In this document: in pieces, positions 39,523 to 47,609 of the stretch
How positions within the stretch are numbered: position 1 is the first letter of the stretch
Layout of the letters: every line of letters starts with the position of its first letter
NCBI RefSeq assembly: GCF_013415125.1
Contig: NZ_JACCDE010000004.1
Coordinates: 167,892 to 231,891 of the forward strand
Direction: 5' to 3'
DNA: 64,000 nucleotides
Source: Vreelandella glaciei
GTDB lineage: Bacteria; Pseudomonadota; Gammaproteobacteria; Pseudomonadales; Halomonadaceae
Notes under the pieces: model-generated
Seen by the model: the letters and a program-made list of their open reading frames with translations, nothing else
Databases searched by the model: none
What the model was told of the DNA's origin: nothing
Made by a program: the position numbers and the translations under genes

Positions 39523-40491
39523 ATGGCCGAACCGGCATTGTCGATCCGTGGCCTTACCAAAGTGTATGGCAACGGCTTTCAGGCGCTCAAAGGTATTGAT
39601 TTAGACGTCCAGCAGGGCGATTTTTTTGCTCTCTTGGGACCCAATGGCGCCGGTAAATCCACCACCTTGGGGGTGGTTTGCTCGCTGGTGCAAAAAACAG
39701 CGGGCAAGGTCTCCATCTTTGGCATTGATGTCGATAAAGATTTCGCCAAGGCCAAATACCAGTTAGGTGTCGTGCCGCAAGAGTTCAACTTCAATCAGTT
39801 TGAAAAAGTGCTCGATATCGTATTGGCCCAGGCGGGTTACTACGGTATGACGAGCCGCGAAGCCTTGCCTCGCGCTAAACAGCTGCTAACTGATCTGGGC
39901 CTATGGGAAAAGCGCAACGGCAGCGCGCGGATGCTCTCCGGCGGGATGAAGCGCCGCCTGATGATCGCCCGGGCGCTGATGCATCGCCCCAAATTGCTGA
40001 TTCTGGATGAGCCAACCGCTGGGGTGGATATTGAATTAAGGCGCAGCATGTGGGAATACATGCGGCGGATTAATCAGGATGAAGGCACCACTATTATTCT
40101 TACCACTCATTATTTGGAAGAGGCCGAGAGCCTTTGCCGCAATGTGGCGATTATCAATAATGGCGACATAGTGCGGAATACGAGTGTGCGAGGCCTGCTG
40201 GCTGAACTGAATACCGAGACCTTCCTAATTGATACCTCAGAGGCCATTACAGACATACCCAAGATAGAAGGGTTTGAGGTAAAGCAGCTGGAATCTACTC
40301 AGCTATCACTCGAGGTGCACCGCGGGCAACGTTTAAATGATGTGTTTAGTGCGCTGAGCGAGCAGGGCATCCAGGTGGTTTCCATGCGCAACCGGGCCAA
40401 TCGCCTAGAGGAGATGTTTGTGTCAATGGTGGAAGGGAGTGGTCAAGGGGCGATAGACCAGCGCGTCGAGAAGCAGGAGGAGCGCGTATGA
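39523..40491 (+). CDS. ABC-2 type exporter, ATP-binding protein (YadG-like)
   Basis: 322 residues. Walker A GPNGAGKSTT, signature MLSGGMKRRLMIARAL, Walker B LLILDEPTAGVD and the H-loop TTHYLEEAE are complete. The long C-terminal extension (about 220-322) is typical of the YadG/DrrA group. The frame begins at ATG 39517, but the ATG at 39523 has AGGA at better spacing. It overlaps the permease gene by four bases. YadGH systems export uncharacterised substrates; no further inference is possible. Confidence 0.9.
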   Translation: MAEPALSIRGLTKVYGNGFQALKGIDLDVQQGDFFALLGPNGAGKSTTLGVVCSLVQKTAGKVSIFGIDVDKDFAKAKYQLGVVPQEFNFNQFEKVLDIVLAQAGYYGMTSREALPRAKQLLTDLGLWEKRNGSARMLSGGMKRRLMIARALMHRPKLLILDEPTAGVDIELRRSMWEYMRRINQDEGTTIILTTHYLEEAESLCRNVAIINNGDIVRNTSVRGLLAELNTETFLIDTSEAITDIPKIEGFEVKQLESTQLSLEVHRGQRLNDVFSALSEQGIQVVSMRNRANRLEEMFVSMVEGSGQGAIDQRVEKQEERV

Positions 40492-41261
40492 ACGCTACGC
40501 AAACATTGATCGCTCTATGGACGCTGGTGCTCAAAGAGATCAAACGCTTCACCCGTATTTGGCCGCAAACGCTGCTGCCACCTTCGATCACCATGGCGAT
40601 GTACTTCATCATCTTCGGTAATCTCATTGGTTCGCGGATTGGCGACATGGACGGCTTCAGCTACATGGACTTTATCGTCCCGGGGCTGATCATGATGTCG
40701 GTGATTACCAATAGTTACTCCAACGTGGCGTCGAGCTTCTTCTCTAATAAATTCCAGCGTTCGATTGAAGAAATGATGGTTTCGCCAATGCCCAACTGGG
40801 TCATTTTAGCCGGCTTTATTCTAGGCGGCATGGCCCGTGGTCTGGGCGTCGGGCTGATTGTGACCATCGTTTCGCTGTTCTTTACCCGTCTCACCATGGA
40901 GCATCCACTGCTCACCGTGTTGGTGGTGGTGCTCACCTCGGCCCTGTTCTCCATTGGCGGGTTTATTAACGCTTTGCTGGCCAACAAGTTCGACGATATT
41001 TCTATCGTGCCGACGTTTATTCTCACGCCGCTGACCTATCTGGGTGGGGTATTTTACTCTATCTCGATGTTGCCCGAGTTCTGGCAGGGCGTTTCCATGC
41101 TCAATCCGATTTTGTACATGGTTAACGTTTTCCGTTACGGCTTCTTAGGCGTGTCGGATATTCCCGTTGGCTGGGCGCTCGCTGCTATTTTTGCCTTTAT
41201 CATTGTGCTGTTTAGCATTGCGCTTGCGATGCTGGAGCGCGGTAAAGGTATCCGCAGCTAG
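40488..41261 (+). CDS. ABC-2 type exporter, permease (YadH-like)
   Basis: 257 residues with six predicted membrane helices and the ABC-2 signature region around FSYMDFIVPGLIMMSVITNS and LTPLTYLGGVFYSISMLPEF. It starts inside the stop codon of the ATPase gene (ATGA overlap), so the two are translationally coupled and form the exporter together. Substrate unknown. queF follows 36 bases later in the same direction. Confidence 0.9.
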   Translation: MNATQTLIALWTLVLKEIKRFTRIWPQTLLPPSITMAMYFIIFGNLIGSRIGDMDGFSYMDFIVPGLIMMSVITNSYSNVASSFFSNKFQRSIEEMMVSPMPNWVILAGFILGGMARGLGVGLIVTIVSLFFTRLTMEHPLLTVLVVVLTSALFSIGGFINALLANKFDDISIVPTFILTPLTYLGGVFYSISMLPEFWQGVSMLNPILYMVNVFRYGFLGVSDIPVGWALAAIFAFIIVLFSIALAMLERGKGIRS

Positions 41262-41297
41262 ACGCATCAATCCGCTTGAAAAGAGAGCTTTTATCAC

Positions 41298-42131
41298 ATG
41301 GTACATCGCCCAGACACGTTAGAGCACGCGCCGTTAGGGCGCGATTCTGCCTACCCTGAGCAGTACGATGCGGGGTTGTTATATCCGATTCCCCGCGCAG
41401 CCAACCGGGTGCCACTGGGTATTGAAGAGGGCGCTTTGCCGTTTGAAGGCGAGGACGAGTGGCACGCCTTTGAAGTCTCCTGGCTGAATAGCCGCGGCAA
41501 GCCCATTGTCGCCGTGGCGCGCTTTCGGCTGCCCGCGCATTCGCCCAACCTGATTGAGTCCAAATCATGGAAGCTCTATCTCAATAGCTTCAATCAAACC
41601 CGCTTTTATAGTCGTCAGGAAGTGATGGAAACGCTTGCCAATGACCTCGCGGTAGCGGCAGGGGCTGAGGTGAGCGTTGAGTTGTTTGATGTGGATGCCC
41701 CCGAGCTTTCAGCACAGCATTTGCCGGGCGAATGCTTGGACGATTTGGATATCGCAGTAAGCGATTACACACCTAGCAGCGCACATCTCACGGTGGGGGA
41801 AGAGGTCGTAGAAGAGACGCTTTACTCCCATCTATTGAAATCTAACTGCCCCGTTACCGGCCAGCCGGATTGGGGAAGCGTGTTAATTCGCTACCAAGGG
41901 CCCAAAATCGATCGCGAAGGGTTGCTGCGTTACCTGATTGGGTTTCGTCAGCATCAGGATTTTCACGAACACTGCGTTGAACACATTTTCACCGACCTAA
42001 TGACCCATGCAAAACCAACGCAACTGCTGGTGCTGGCGCGTTACGTGCGTCGCGGTGGATTAGACATTAGCCCCTGGCGCGCAACGCCGGGTCTAACGCC
42101 GCCCACACCGCTGCGCCTAGCAAGGCAGTAA
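41298..42131 (+). CDS. queF: NADPH-dependent 7-cyano-7-deazaguanine reductase, long form
   Basis: Reduces preQ0 to preQ1 in queuosine biosynthesis. 277 residues, the bimodular (E. coli-type) T-fold enzyme. The NADPH/substrate motif ESKSWKLYLNSFNQTRF starts at Glu87, the catalytic cysteine is C184 in KSNCPVTGQPDWGSV, and the second-site Glu is in FHEHCVEHIF. GAGAG upstream of the ATG. Other queuosine genes are not in the window. Possibly read from the same transcript as the ABC exporter, by proximity only. Confidence 0.95.
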   Translation: MVHRPDTLEHAPLGRDSAYPEQYDAGLLYPIPRAANRVPLGIEEGALPFEGEDEWHAFEVSWLNSRGKPIVAVARFRLPAHSPNLIESKSWKLYLNSFNQTRFYSRQEVMETLANDLAVAAGAEVSVELFDVDAPELSAQHLPGECLDDLDIAVSDYTPSSAHLTVGEEVVEETLYSHLLKSNCPVTGQPDWGSVLIRYQGPKIDREGLLRYLIGFRQHQDFHEHCVEHIFTDLMTHAKPTQLLVLARYVRRGGLDISPWRATPGLTPPTPLRLARQ

Positions 42132-42204
42132 GAGGCAGTGTTATAAATGGCGATGCTATCAATGGCGGTACTAAGTAGCCCACCGATTGAATTTGGAGTT
42201 ATTA

Positions 42205-42765
42205 ATGGATGCACTCACGCTACTTCACGAACGCAGCTCGATGGGCAAGCTGATTGAGCCAGCGCCTAGCAGCGAACAGCTAAGCGACATATATCAAGCT
42301 GCGTTGCGGGCGCCTGACCATAAAGAGCTGCGCCCCTGGCGCTTTATAGAGTTCAGCGGGGAAGGGCGTGAGCGTCTGGGCGAACTATTTGCCGAGGCGG
42401 AGTTCCAGGAAAATCCTAGCGCCGACGACGATACGCTCAATTCCGCGCGCAAAAAGCCGCTTCGTGCACCGATGATTATCGCGGTGATTGCCAAGGTCAC
42501 GCCTGAGCTCGCTAAAGTGCCTAAAATGGAGCAAGTGATTTCTGCTGGCTGTGCCGCCCACGGCATTCTACTGGCCGCTCACGCACTCGGCCTGGGGGCT
42601 ATGTGGCGCAGTGGAAAGTACGCGTTTGACCCGGTGGTACGCAAAGGGCTAAGCCTGGATGAAGATGATGAAGTCGTTGCCTTTATCTATCTGGGTACCC
42701 TGGGTGGTCGTCATAAACCGGTGGCGCAGCATAACGTTGCTGACTTTGTGGAGCGTTGGGACTAA
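42205..42765 (+). CDS. NAD(P)H nitroreductase, YdjA-like
   Basis: Small FMN flavoprotein, 186 residues from the ATG at 42205 (GGAG seven bases upstream; the frame opens at a TTG at 42187). MDALTLLHERSSMGKLIEPA, LRAPDHKELRPWRFIEF, SAGCAAHGILLAAHALGLGAMWRSG and AFIYLGTLGGR follow E. coli YdjA. YdjA-type enzymes reduce nitroaromatics slowly in vitro; the physiological substrate is not known. The next gene starts two bases after the stop. Confidence 0.88.
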   Translation: MDALTLLHERSSMGKLIEPAPSSEQLSDIYQAALRAPDHKELRPWRFIEFSGEGRERLGELFAEAEFQENPSADDDTLNSARKKPLRAPMIIAVIAKVTPELAKVPKMEQVISAGCAAHGILLAAHALGLGAMWRSGKYAFDPVVRKGLSLDEDDEVVAFIYLGTLGGRHKPVAQHNVADFVERWD

Positions 42766-42767
42766 CC

Positions 42768-43277
42768 ATGAGCGTATCCCGTCAACCAGGTTCCCCTCAC
42801 CCACGTTTGCCGTTGCCAGAAGGCCAGCCAGACGACTTGGCCGCTTTCCAGCAGTGGCTGAGTGACGCTATTCCCATGGTAAGTGCGTTAGGCATTAGCG
42901 AGATGACGCGTCACGACGATTCACTCACGTGGCAGTTGGCACTTGAACCCAACCTAAACGATAAAGGCACAGGCTTTGGCGGCGCTCTCTCGGCGCAAAC
43001 CACGCTGCAAGGCTGGTGCTGGGTAACGCTATGGTTACGTGAAAGAGGTCTGGCAAGGGATGTGGTGGTTGCAGAAGCCAGTCAGCGCTTTCTTGCGCCA
43101 GTAACCAACGATTACCGTCTAGTGTGTAAGCCAACAGAGCTAAATGGGCCTGAGCAACTTGCCAACAAGCTCGCTGACCGCGGTAAAGGGCGCATTGCGT
43201 TAACCCACCAGCTCTATTGCGGCGAGACCCTCTGCCTGGAAGCCAGTGGCAATTACGCGGTGTTGCCGTCACGCTAA
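42768..43277 (+). CDS. Hotdog-fold thioesterase (YiiD C-terminal type)
   Basis: 169 residues. The pattern LNDKGTGFGGALSAQTTLQGW and RDVVVAEASQRFLAPVT is that of the putative thioesterase domain found at the C-terminus of E. coli YiiD (FabY), here free-standing without the GNAT acetyltransferase part. The ATG at 42768 follows the nitroreductase stop by two bases, so the two genes form a coupled pair. FabY-linked proteins act in fatty-acid initiation in some bacteria; whether this single-domain form does so is not shown by sequence. Confidence 0.78.
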   Translation: MSVSRQPGSPHPRLPLPEGQPDDLAAFQQWLSDAIPMVSALGISEMTRHDDSLTWQLALEPNLNDKGTGFGGALSAQTTLQGWCWVTLWLRERGLARDVVVAEASQRFLAPVTNDYRLVCKPTELNGPEQLANKLADRGKGRIALTHQLYCGETLCLEASGNYAVLPSR

Positions 43278-43304
43278 CCGAAGGGATAATCGGCCTGAAA
43301 AGGC

Positions 43305-43333
43305 TTGCTATTTCGAGGCTTAGCCAATAGTAT
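43305..43333 (+). promoter_or_regulatory. Promoter of tRNA-Ser
   Basis: TTGCTA at 43305-43310 and TAGTAT at 43328-43333, 17-base spacer, then the same GCGCC discriminator as the Glu/Gly array. About 50 bases upstream of the tRNA. Confidence 0.6.
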
Positions 43334-43383
43334 ATGCGCCGTTCTGTTGCGAAAGGTTTAGCCTCTCAACAGAGCTAAAACGC

Positions 43384-43471
43384 GGAGGGGTGTCCGAGTG
43401 GTCGAAGGAGCACGCCTGGAAAGTGTGTAAGCCGCAAGGCTTCGAGGGTTCGAATCCCTCCCCCTCCGCCA
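43384..43471 (+). tRNA. tRNA-Ser (GGA)
   Basis: 88 bases with CCA and a long variable arm, as in class II tRNAs. Acceptor GGAGGGG pairs with CCCCTCC; anticodon GGA in CCTGGAAAG; T-loop GGTTCGAATCC. Confidence 0.97.
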
Positions 43472-43483
43472 AGAATTTAGATT

Positions 43484-43508
43484 AAGCCGCTGATTTCAGC
43501 GGCTTTTT
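43484..43508 (+). terminator. Terminator of tRNA-Ser
   Basis: AGCCGCTGA pairs with TCAGCGGCT around a three-base loop, followed by TTTTTT; 13 bases past the CCA. Confidence 0.9.
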
Positions 43509-43595
43509 TGTGTCTGTATTTTGAGCAGCCCATACTTTGATTTTGGCTTCCCCTGAAATGTATGGGATGCCTGTGGACAATCTTTCCCTGACTAG

Positions 43596-44089
43596 CTGGG
43601 CTACCAGAATTTTGACGCTAAACATGCTCGCGTGCCTCGTACGACGTGTCCTGAACATGGCGTCAAACGTATAGAGGTGCCCTGGGCTCGGCCGGGCAGC
43701 GACTTCACCCTGCTGTTCGAGCAAGCGGCCATGTCACCGGTCAAGGAGAAGCCGGTGCTGGCCGTCTCACGGCAGTTGGAGATTTCCGGCAAACGACTAT
43801 GGCGCATTGTGCATCACTACGTGGGCCGCATGCTCAAGGCCATGCAGGCGGCGGTTTCTGAAAAGCCATTACTGAAGCCAATGGAAAAGGCCCTGGCAAC
43901 GCTTGAGCTGCATGCCGACGCGGTGGTCAGAGCTGCCTGACGAACGCAAGACTGGAGGGGATGAACGGCCTGTTTCAGGCGGCTTGGTCACGCGCACGCG
44001 GCTACTGGAACGAGGCTAACTTCATCGCCATGATCTACCTGATTGGCAGCCCGGCGGGCCGCCTGTTCGATCAGGCTAAATCTACATGA
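43596..44089 (+). mobile_element. ISL3-family transposase remnant with deleted catalytic core
   Basis: Two pieces of one ISL3-type transposase. The first frame (about 43596-43940) encodes the N-terminal region, including HARVPRTTCPEHGVKRIEVP and WARPGSDFTLLFEQ, then VSRQLEISGKRLWRIVHHYV. After a stop, a second frame (43961-44089) encodes the C-terminus, FQAAWSRARGYWNEANFIAM and IYLIGSPAGRLFDQ. The DDE catalytic middle of a normal roughly 400-residue transposase is missing, and the pieces are in different frames, so it is dead. It sits 125 bases after tRNA-Ser(GGA), at the border of the accessory region. Terminal inverted repeats were not found. Confidence 0.8.
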
Positions 44090-44179
44090 AGTGACGAAGG
44101 ACCATAAATATCAGGTTAAAAGTTGTAATGTTTGAAAAACGGTTTTCCCTGCTCAATATTTCTTAATTTCTGTTTTTAA

Positions 44180-45544
44180 TTATTGAGAGAGTGTAGCTAG
44201 CCATTCAATGAAGCGTGGATCACTTCCGTATGCGACGTTCACACGCATACCTAATGCCGGGGCATCTGAGGTCGTAAATGCTCCTGACGGTGCTATAAAA
44301 ATGCCTGTTTGAGCGGCTTCGGCTACAAGGTCTCTTTGCTGCATTGAAGGCGTAAGTTGTATCCAGACGTAATAGCCGCCACCCAGTGGGCGCGGCACGC
44401 TGTAACCGATGTTTTCCAGGCAGCGTACCGTCTCCGCCGTTGCTTCATGAATGCGGTCATGTAGCCGACGAAGATATTTCAGGTATTGGGCTCCCTCAAT
44501 CAGCGAATGAACCAAGCGCTCATTTTGTGCTGATGTAGAGACAATGGAGATAACTTTCATTTCGTTCAGCTCCTGCGCCAGCTCAGGTGCCGCAGCGATA
44601 TAACCGACCCTAACGCTACCTGGCAGTGTTTTCGAGAAGGAGCCGATATAAATAACCCGATTTAGTTGATCCAAAGCTGCCAGCCGGGGAGCGGTATAGG
44701 GAAGGATGTCGGCAAAAGGATCGTCTTCAACGAGAAGCATGTCATGCTCTTCAGCGATTTTCATGACCCCATACGCGATGCCTTGCGTGATTGATCCCCC
44801 GGTGGGGTTGTGCGCAAGAGATTGAGTGAAGAAAAGCCGGGCACCGGTTAGACGTGCTTTTTCACTAAGGTCTTCAAGATCAGGACCATCATGACGTCTA
44901 CGGACACCTACAATGCGCGCTCCCGCCACACCGAGTTTCCAAAACAGCGGGTAATAGCCGGGGTCGTCAACGAGTACAGCGTCACCTGGCCTGACATAGC
45001 AACGTATAACTAGATCCATGCCGTGGTTTCCGCCGTAGGTCGTGAGTACCTGGTTAGGTTGACACTGAATGCCGCGTTCGGCGAGCGTGCCGCACAGGCG
45101 TTCACGTAGCGGTAATAATCCCCAGGCCGTGTTGTACGTATCGTCGGCATTCATCCGAATGACTGAAATGGGGCGCCGCATCTCATTAGACTCTAGCCAG
45201 TCAGGGGGTAACCGGCCATCACCAGGTCGAATCGGTAAGCGGCGCTCGAGCTGCTCAGTGAGGAGTTCTGTGGGTCTGACCGCACCAGGGATTGAAGGAA
45301 GAGCAGGGCTTTTCTTCCGAGTCGACGTGCGAGACACATAGTATCCCGACCCTGGACGAGCAACGACTACACCTCGGGCCACGAGGCGAAGGTATGCCTC
45401 CACCACCGTGTTCTTGGACACACCCATGACGGTCGCCTCTTCCCGGATCGAACGCAAACGGTCACCGGCTCGCAGGGTGCCATTGTGCATCCGTGCCATC
45501 ACCCCATCGATAATACACTCAATCTTCGAATCGGAATTTTGCAT
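44180..45544 (-). CDS. MocR-type transcriptional regulator (GntR DNA-binding plus aminotransferase domain)
   Basis: 454 residues. An N-terminal GntR winged helix (about 8-75, LRSIREEATVMGVSKNTVVE) is linked to a class I aminotransferase-like domain that binds PLP through the Lys in YIGSFSKTLPGSVRVGYI; LFFTQSLAHNPTGGS and LLVEDDPFADILPY are the other cofactor contacts. MocR proteins (GabR, PdxR, TauR) sense amino-compounds or PLP adducts and regulate a divergent operon. Here the divergent operon is the SDR/lyase/TRAP cluster, starting 235 bases away. GTACCA repeats in the gap are likely operators. Effector unknown. Confidence 0.9.
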   Translation of the reverse strand: MQNSDSKIECIIDGVMARMHNGTLRAGDRLRSIREEATVMGVSKNTVVEAYLRLVARGVVVARPGSGYYVSRTSTRKKSPALPSIPGAVRPTELLTEQLERRLPIRPGDGRLPPDWLESNEMRRPISVIRMNADDTYNTAWGLLPLRERLCGTLAERGIQCQPNQVLTTYGGNHGMDLVIRCYVRPGDAVLVDDPGYYPLFWKLGVAGARIVGVRRRHDGPDLEDLSEKARLTGARLFFTQSLAHNPTGGSITQGIAYGVMKIAEEHDMLLVEDDPFADILPYTAPRLAALDQLNRVIYIGSFSKTLPGSVRVGYIAAAPELAQELNEMKVISIVSTSAQNERLVHSLIEGAQYLKYLRRLHDRIHEATAETVRCLENIGYSVPRPLGGGYYVWIQLTPSMQQRDLVAEAAQTGIFIAPSGAFTTSDAPALGMRVNVAYGSDPRFIEWLATLSQ

Positions 45545-45552
45545 ATTTTACT

Positions 45553-45605
45553 GTACCACCCTGCCTACTGGTACGGTAACTAAAAAATTGTCCGTAATTG
45601 TACCA
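45553..45605. promoter_or_regulatory. Candidate MocR operator repeats
   Basis: GTACCA at 45553-45558 and 45600-45605 in direct orientation, and its reverse complement TGGTAC at 45569-45574 between them. GabR and other MocR proteins use two direct repeats and an inverted one in the divergent promoter gap; GabR's own repeat is ATACCA. Position is right upstream of the regulator start (45544). Confidence 0.6.
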
Positions 45606-45779
45606 TCTAAGTGCGGGCTTAACCCGCTATAGTCAAAAACAGGTGGAATCAAAAGCAGTGAATAAAAAAATAAATGGATAGCTTCTGGTGACCGGAAGTC
45701 ATCATCAAAATAGAGTCGAGACGACTAGGTAGAGCGCCCAAAAGTTTGCTTCAACACAACAATAAAGGATGCCAGTTTC

Positions 45780-46541
45780 ATGAACGAGACAGTACGCAAA
45801 TTGGACGGACAAACAGCCGTTGTGACGGGTGCCGCGCATGGTATCGGCTATGCAATCGTGGAACGTTTCGCAAGTGAAGGCGCCAATATTGTACTGGCGG
45901 ACATTGATATAGACGGGGTCGAGAGTGCAGCGACAGACGTTGCCATTCGTTTTGCTGTAGACACGCTACCAATGCAAATTGATGTTGCATCCGAAAACGA
46001 TAATGCGCGCATGATAAATGAGGCCATCAAGGTATTTGGCCGGCTCGATATTCTTGTGTGCAATGCGGGCATCGTCAGACCAGCCTGCCCGATTGAAGAC
46101 ATTAAACCTGACCAGTGGCGACAGGTCATTGATATCAACTTAATGAGCTGTGTCTACGCTACGACAGCATTTATTCCTCATGCAAAGGCCAATCGTAGCG
46201 GTCGCATTATTTACATGGCCTCGGTGGCAGGACAGGTTGGGGGCGTTGCCTCAGAGGTAACCTATCCGGTAACGAAGGCAGGTGTCTTATGCCTTACCAA
46301 AGCTGTTGCGCGACAACTTGGGCCATTTAACATCACGGTCAATGCAATCGCGCCAGGTGCTATCCAAACGGCAATGACCGAGATTCTACAATACTCACCT
46401 GAAGTCAAAAAAAGTATCCCACTCGAACGTTACGGTGATGTCTCAGACATCGCTGCTGCTGCCCTTTACCTCGCGAGTGAGGATGCTCGCTATGTGACGG
46501 GCTCCACCCTTGATGTCAATGGCGGCATAGCAATGCGCTAA
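45780..46541 (+). CDS. SDR-family oxidoreductase
   Basis: Classical short-chain dehydrogenase, 253 residues. Cofactor site TGAAHGIG at 16-23, an Asp at the end of the second strand (LADID, D41) that favours NAD over NADP, NAG at 95-97, and catalytic Ser148, Tyr162 and Lys166 (YPVTKAG). The C-terminal YVTGSTLDVNGGIAMR is usual. It begins the divergent operon, 22 bases upstream of the lyase gene. Probable role is oxidation of a hydroxy acid before or after the lyase step; substrate not identified. Confidence 0.9.
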   Translation: MNETVRKLDGQTAVVTGAAHGIGYAIVERFASEGANIVLADIDIDGVESAATDVAIRFAVDTLPMQIDVASENDNARMINEAIKVFGRLDILVCNAGIVRPACPIEDIKPDQWRQVIDINLMSCVYATTAFIPHAKANRSGRIIYMASVAGQVGGVASEVTYPVTKAGVLCLTKAVARQLGPFNITVNAIAPGAIQTAMTEILQYSPEVKKSIPLERYGDVSDIAAAALYLASEDARYVTGSTLDVNGGIAMR

Positions 46542-46563
46542 CAAAAAACCAAAGAGAACAATT

Positions 46564-47424
46564 ATGGACATGTATGAAAAACGGCTTCGATTACGCGAGC
46601 TTCTTCACGAGACAGGCTGCACGCCCCTGATGGGTGCCTACGACCTGCTCAGTGCGAAAATTATTGAGCAGACTGGTTTCCCAGCGCTCTATACCGGCAG
46701 TTTCGTGACAGGCGCTAGTGCTTATGGACTTCCCGATGTAGGGCTCGTTCAAATGCATGACCTGCTTGGCTTGGCTCGGGAGATCGCCAAGGAGACAAAC
46801 CTTCCCCTAGTTTGTGACGCAGATACAGGCTGGTATCACGCTGCCAATATTTGGCGAACGGTTCACGAGTTTGAGTCGGCCGGTGCCTCTGCAATACATA
46901 TTGAAGATACTGTGTTTGGGAAACATACCGAACACCCAGCCGTATTACTCGACTCAACAGTCATGTGTCAACGCATCAAGGCATGTGTAGACGCACGCAA
47001 AGACCCTAACTTCCTCATCTTCGCCCGCACTGATGCTATATATCTAAAAAATGATCCCGAAGAAGCCATCTCACGAATCAACGCCTATCTAGCCGCAGGA
47101 GCCGATGCTGGTTTTATACCCTTTAAAGGGTCGGTAGCTGCGCTAGCTGAATTTCGGAAAAGAATTAACGGCCCTTTGGTTGTAACCAGCGTTGACTTCC
47201 AAGATTCGGTGGCAGAAGAGGCTGTAGCAGGGGCAAACATGTCAATTTATTGGCCTTTGACTCTTTTCGCTGCATTTAAGGCGGTTAAGCAGGTATGTGA
47301 GGAGTTTTACCAGCATCAGGACGCGACCAGGCTTCATGAGTTCTGCTTTGATGAAGGGTTGATCAACAAGACCATTTCCTACGATCGATTCGAAGACAAC
47401 CTTCGTCGGTTTGGTGCCGTATAG
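46564..47424 (+). CDS. Isocitrate lyase/PEP mutase superfamily enzyme
   Basis: 286-residue (beta/alpha)8 barrel protein. Metal-binding Asp85 and Asp87 are in LVCDADTGWY; Glu114-Asp115 lie in IHIEDTVFGKH. At the active-site loop, true isocitrate and methylisocitrate lyases have a KKCGH or KRCGH run with the catalytic Cys; this protein has FGKHTEHP at 118-125, with no Cys. It is therefore closer to the decarboxylase or non-lyase members (such as oxaloacetate decarboxylase PA4872) or to an undescribed lyase. It lies between the SDR and a TRAP transporter, all co-directional, which suggests catabolism of an imported carboxylate. Confidence 0.82.
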   Translation: MDMYEKRLRLRELLHETGCTPLMGAYDLLSAKIIEQTGFPALYTGSFVTGASAYGLPDVGLVQMHDLLGLAREIAKETNLPLVCDADTGWYHAANIWRTVHEFESAGASAIHIEDTVFGKHTEHPAVLLDSTVMCQRIKACVDARKDPNFLIFARTDAIYLKNDPEEAISRINAYLAAGADAGFIPFKGSVAALAEFRKRINGPLVVTSVDFQDSVAEEAVAGANMSIYWPLTLFAAFKAVKQVCEEFYQHQDATRLHEFCFDEGLINKTISYDRFEDNLRRFGAV

Positions 47425-47609
47425 CTTTAAAGAAGGTGTACGTAACATTCATATAACGATTAGTGGCAGCTTTCCACTGATGGTAGAAGTTTTAGATCCC
47501 ACTAAGTGTGAAAAGCAAAAAGCCTCAATGTAATGGTCTGGTCACTTAAACTTGTTCTTAAAAAGTTTTACCAACTAACTATTAAATAACCGTAACAGGA
47601 ATCATCGCC

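Noticed and set aside
43478..43724. 80-codon minus-strand frame next to tRNA-Ser
   Set aside because: Antisense to the ISL3 remnant and the tRNA terminator.
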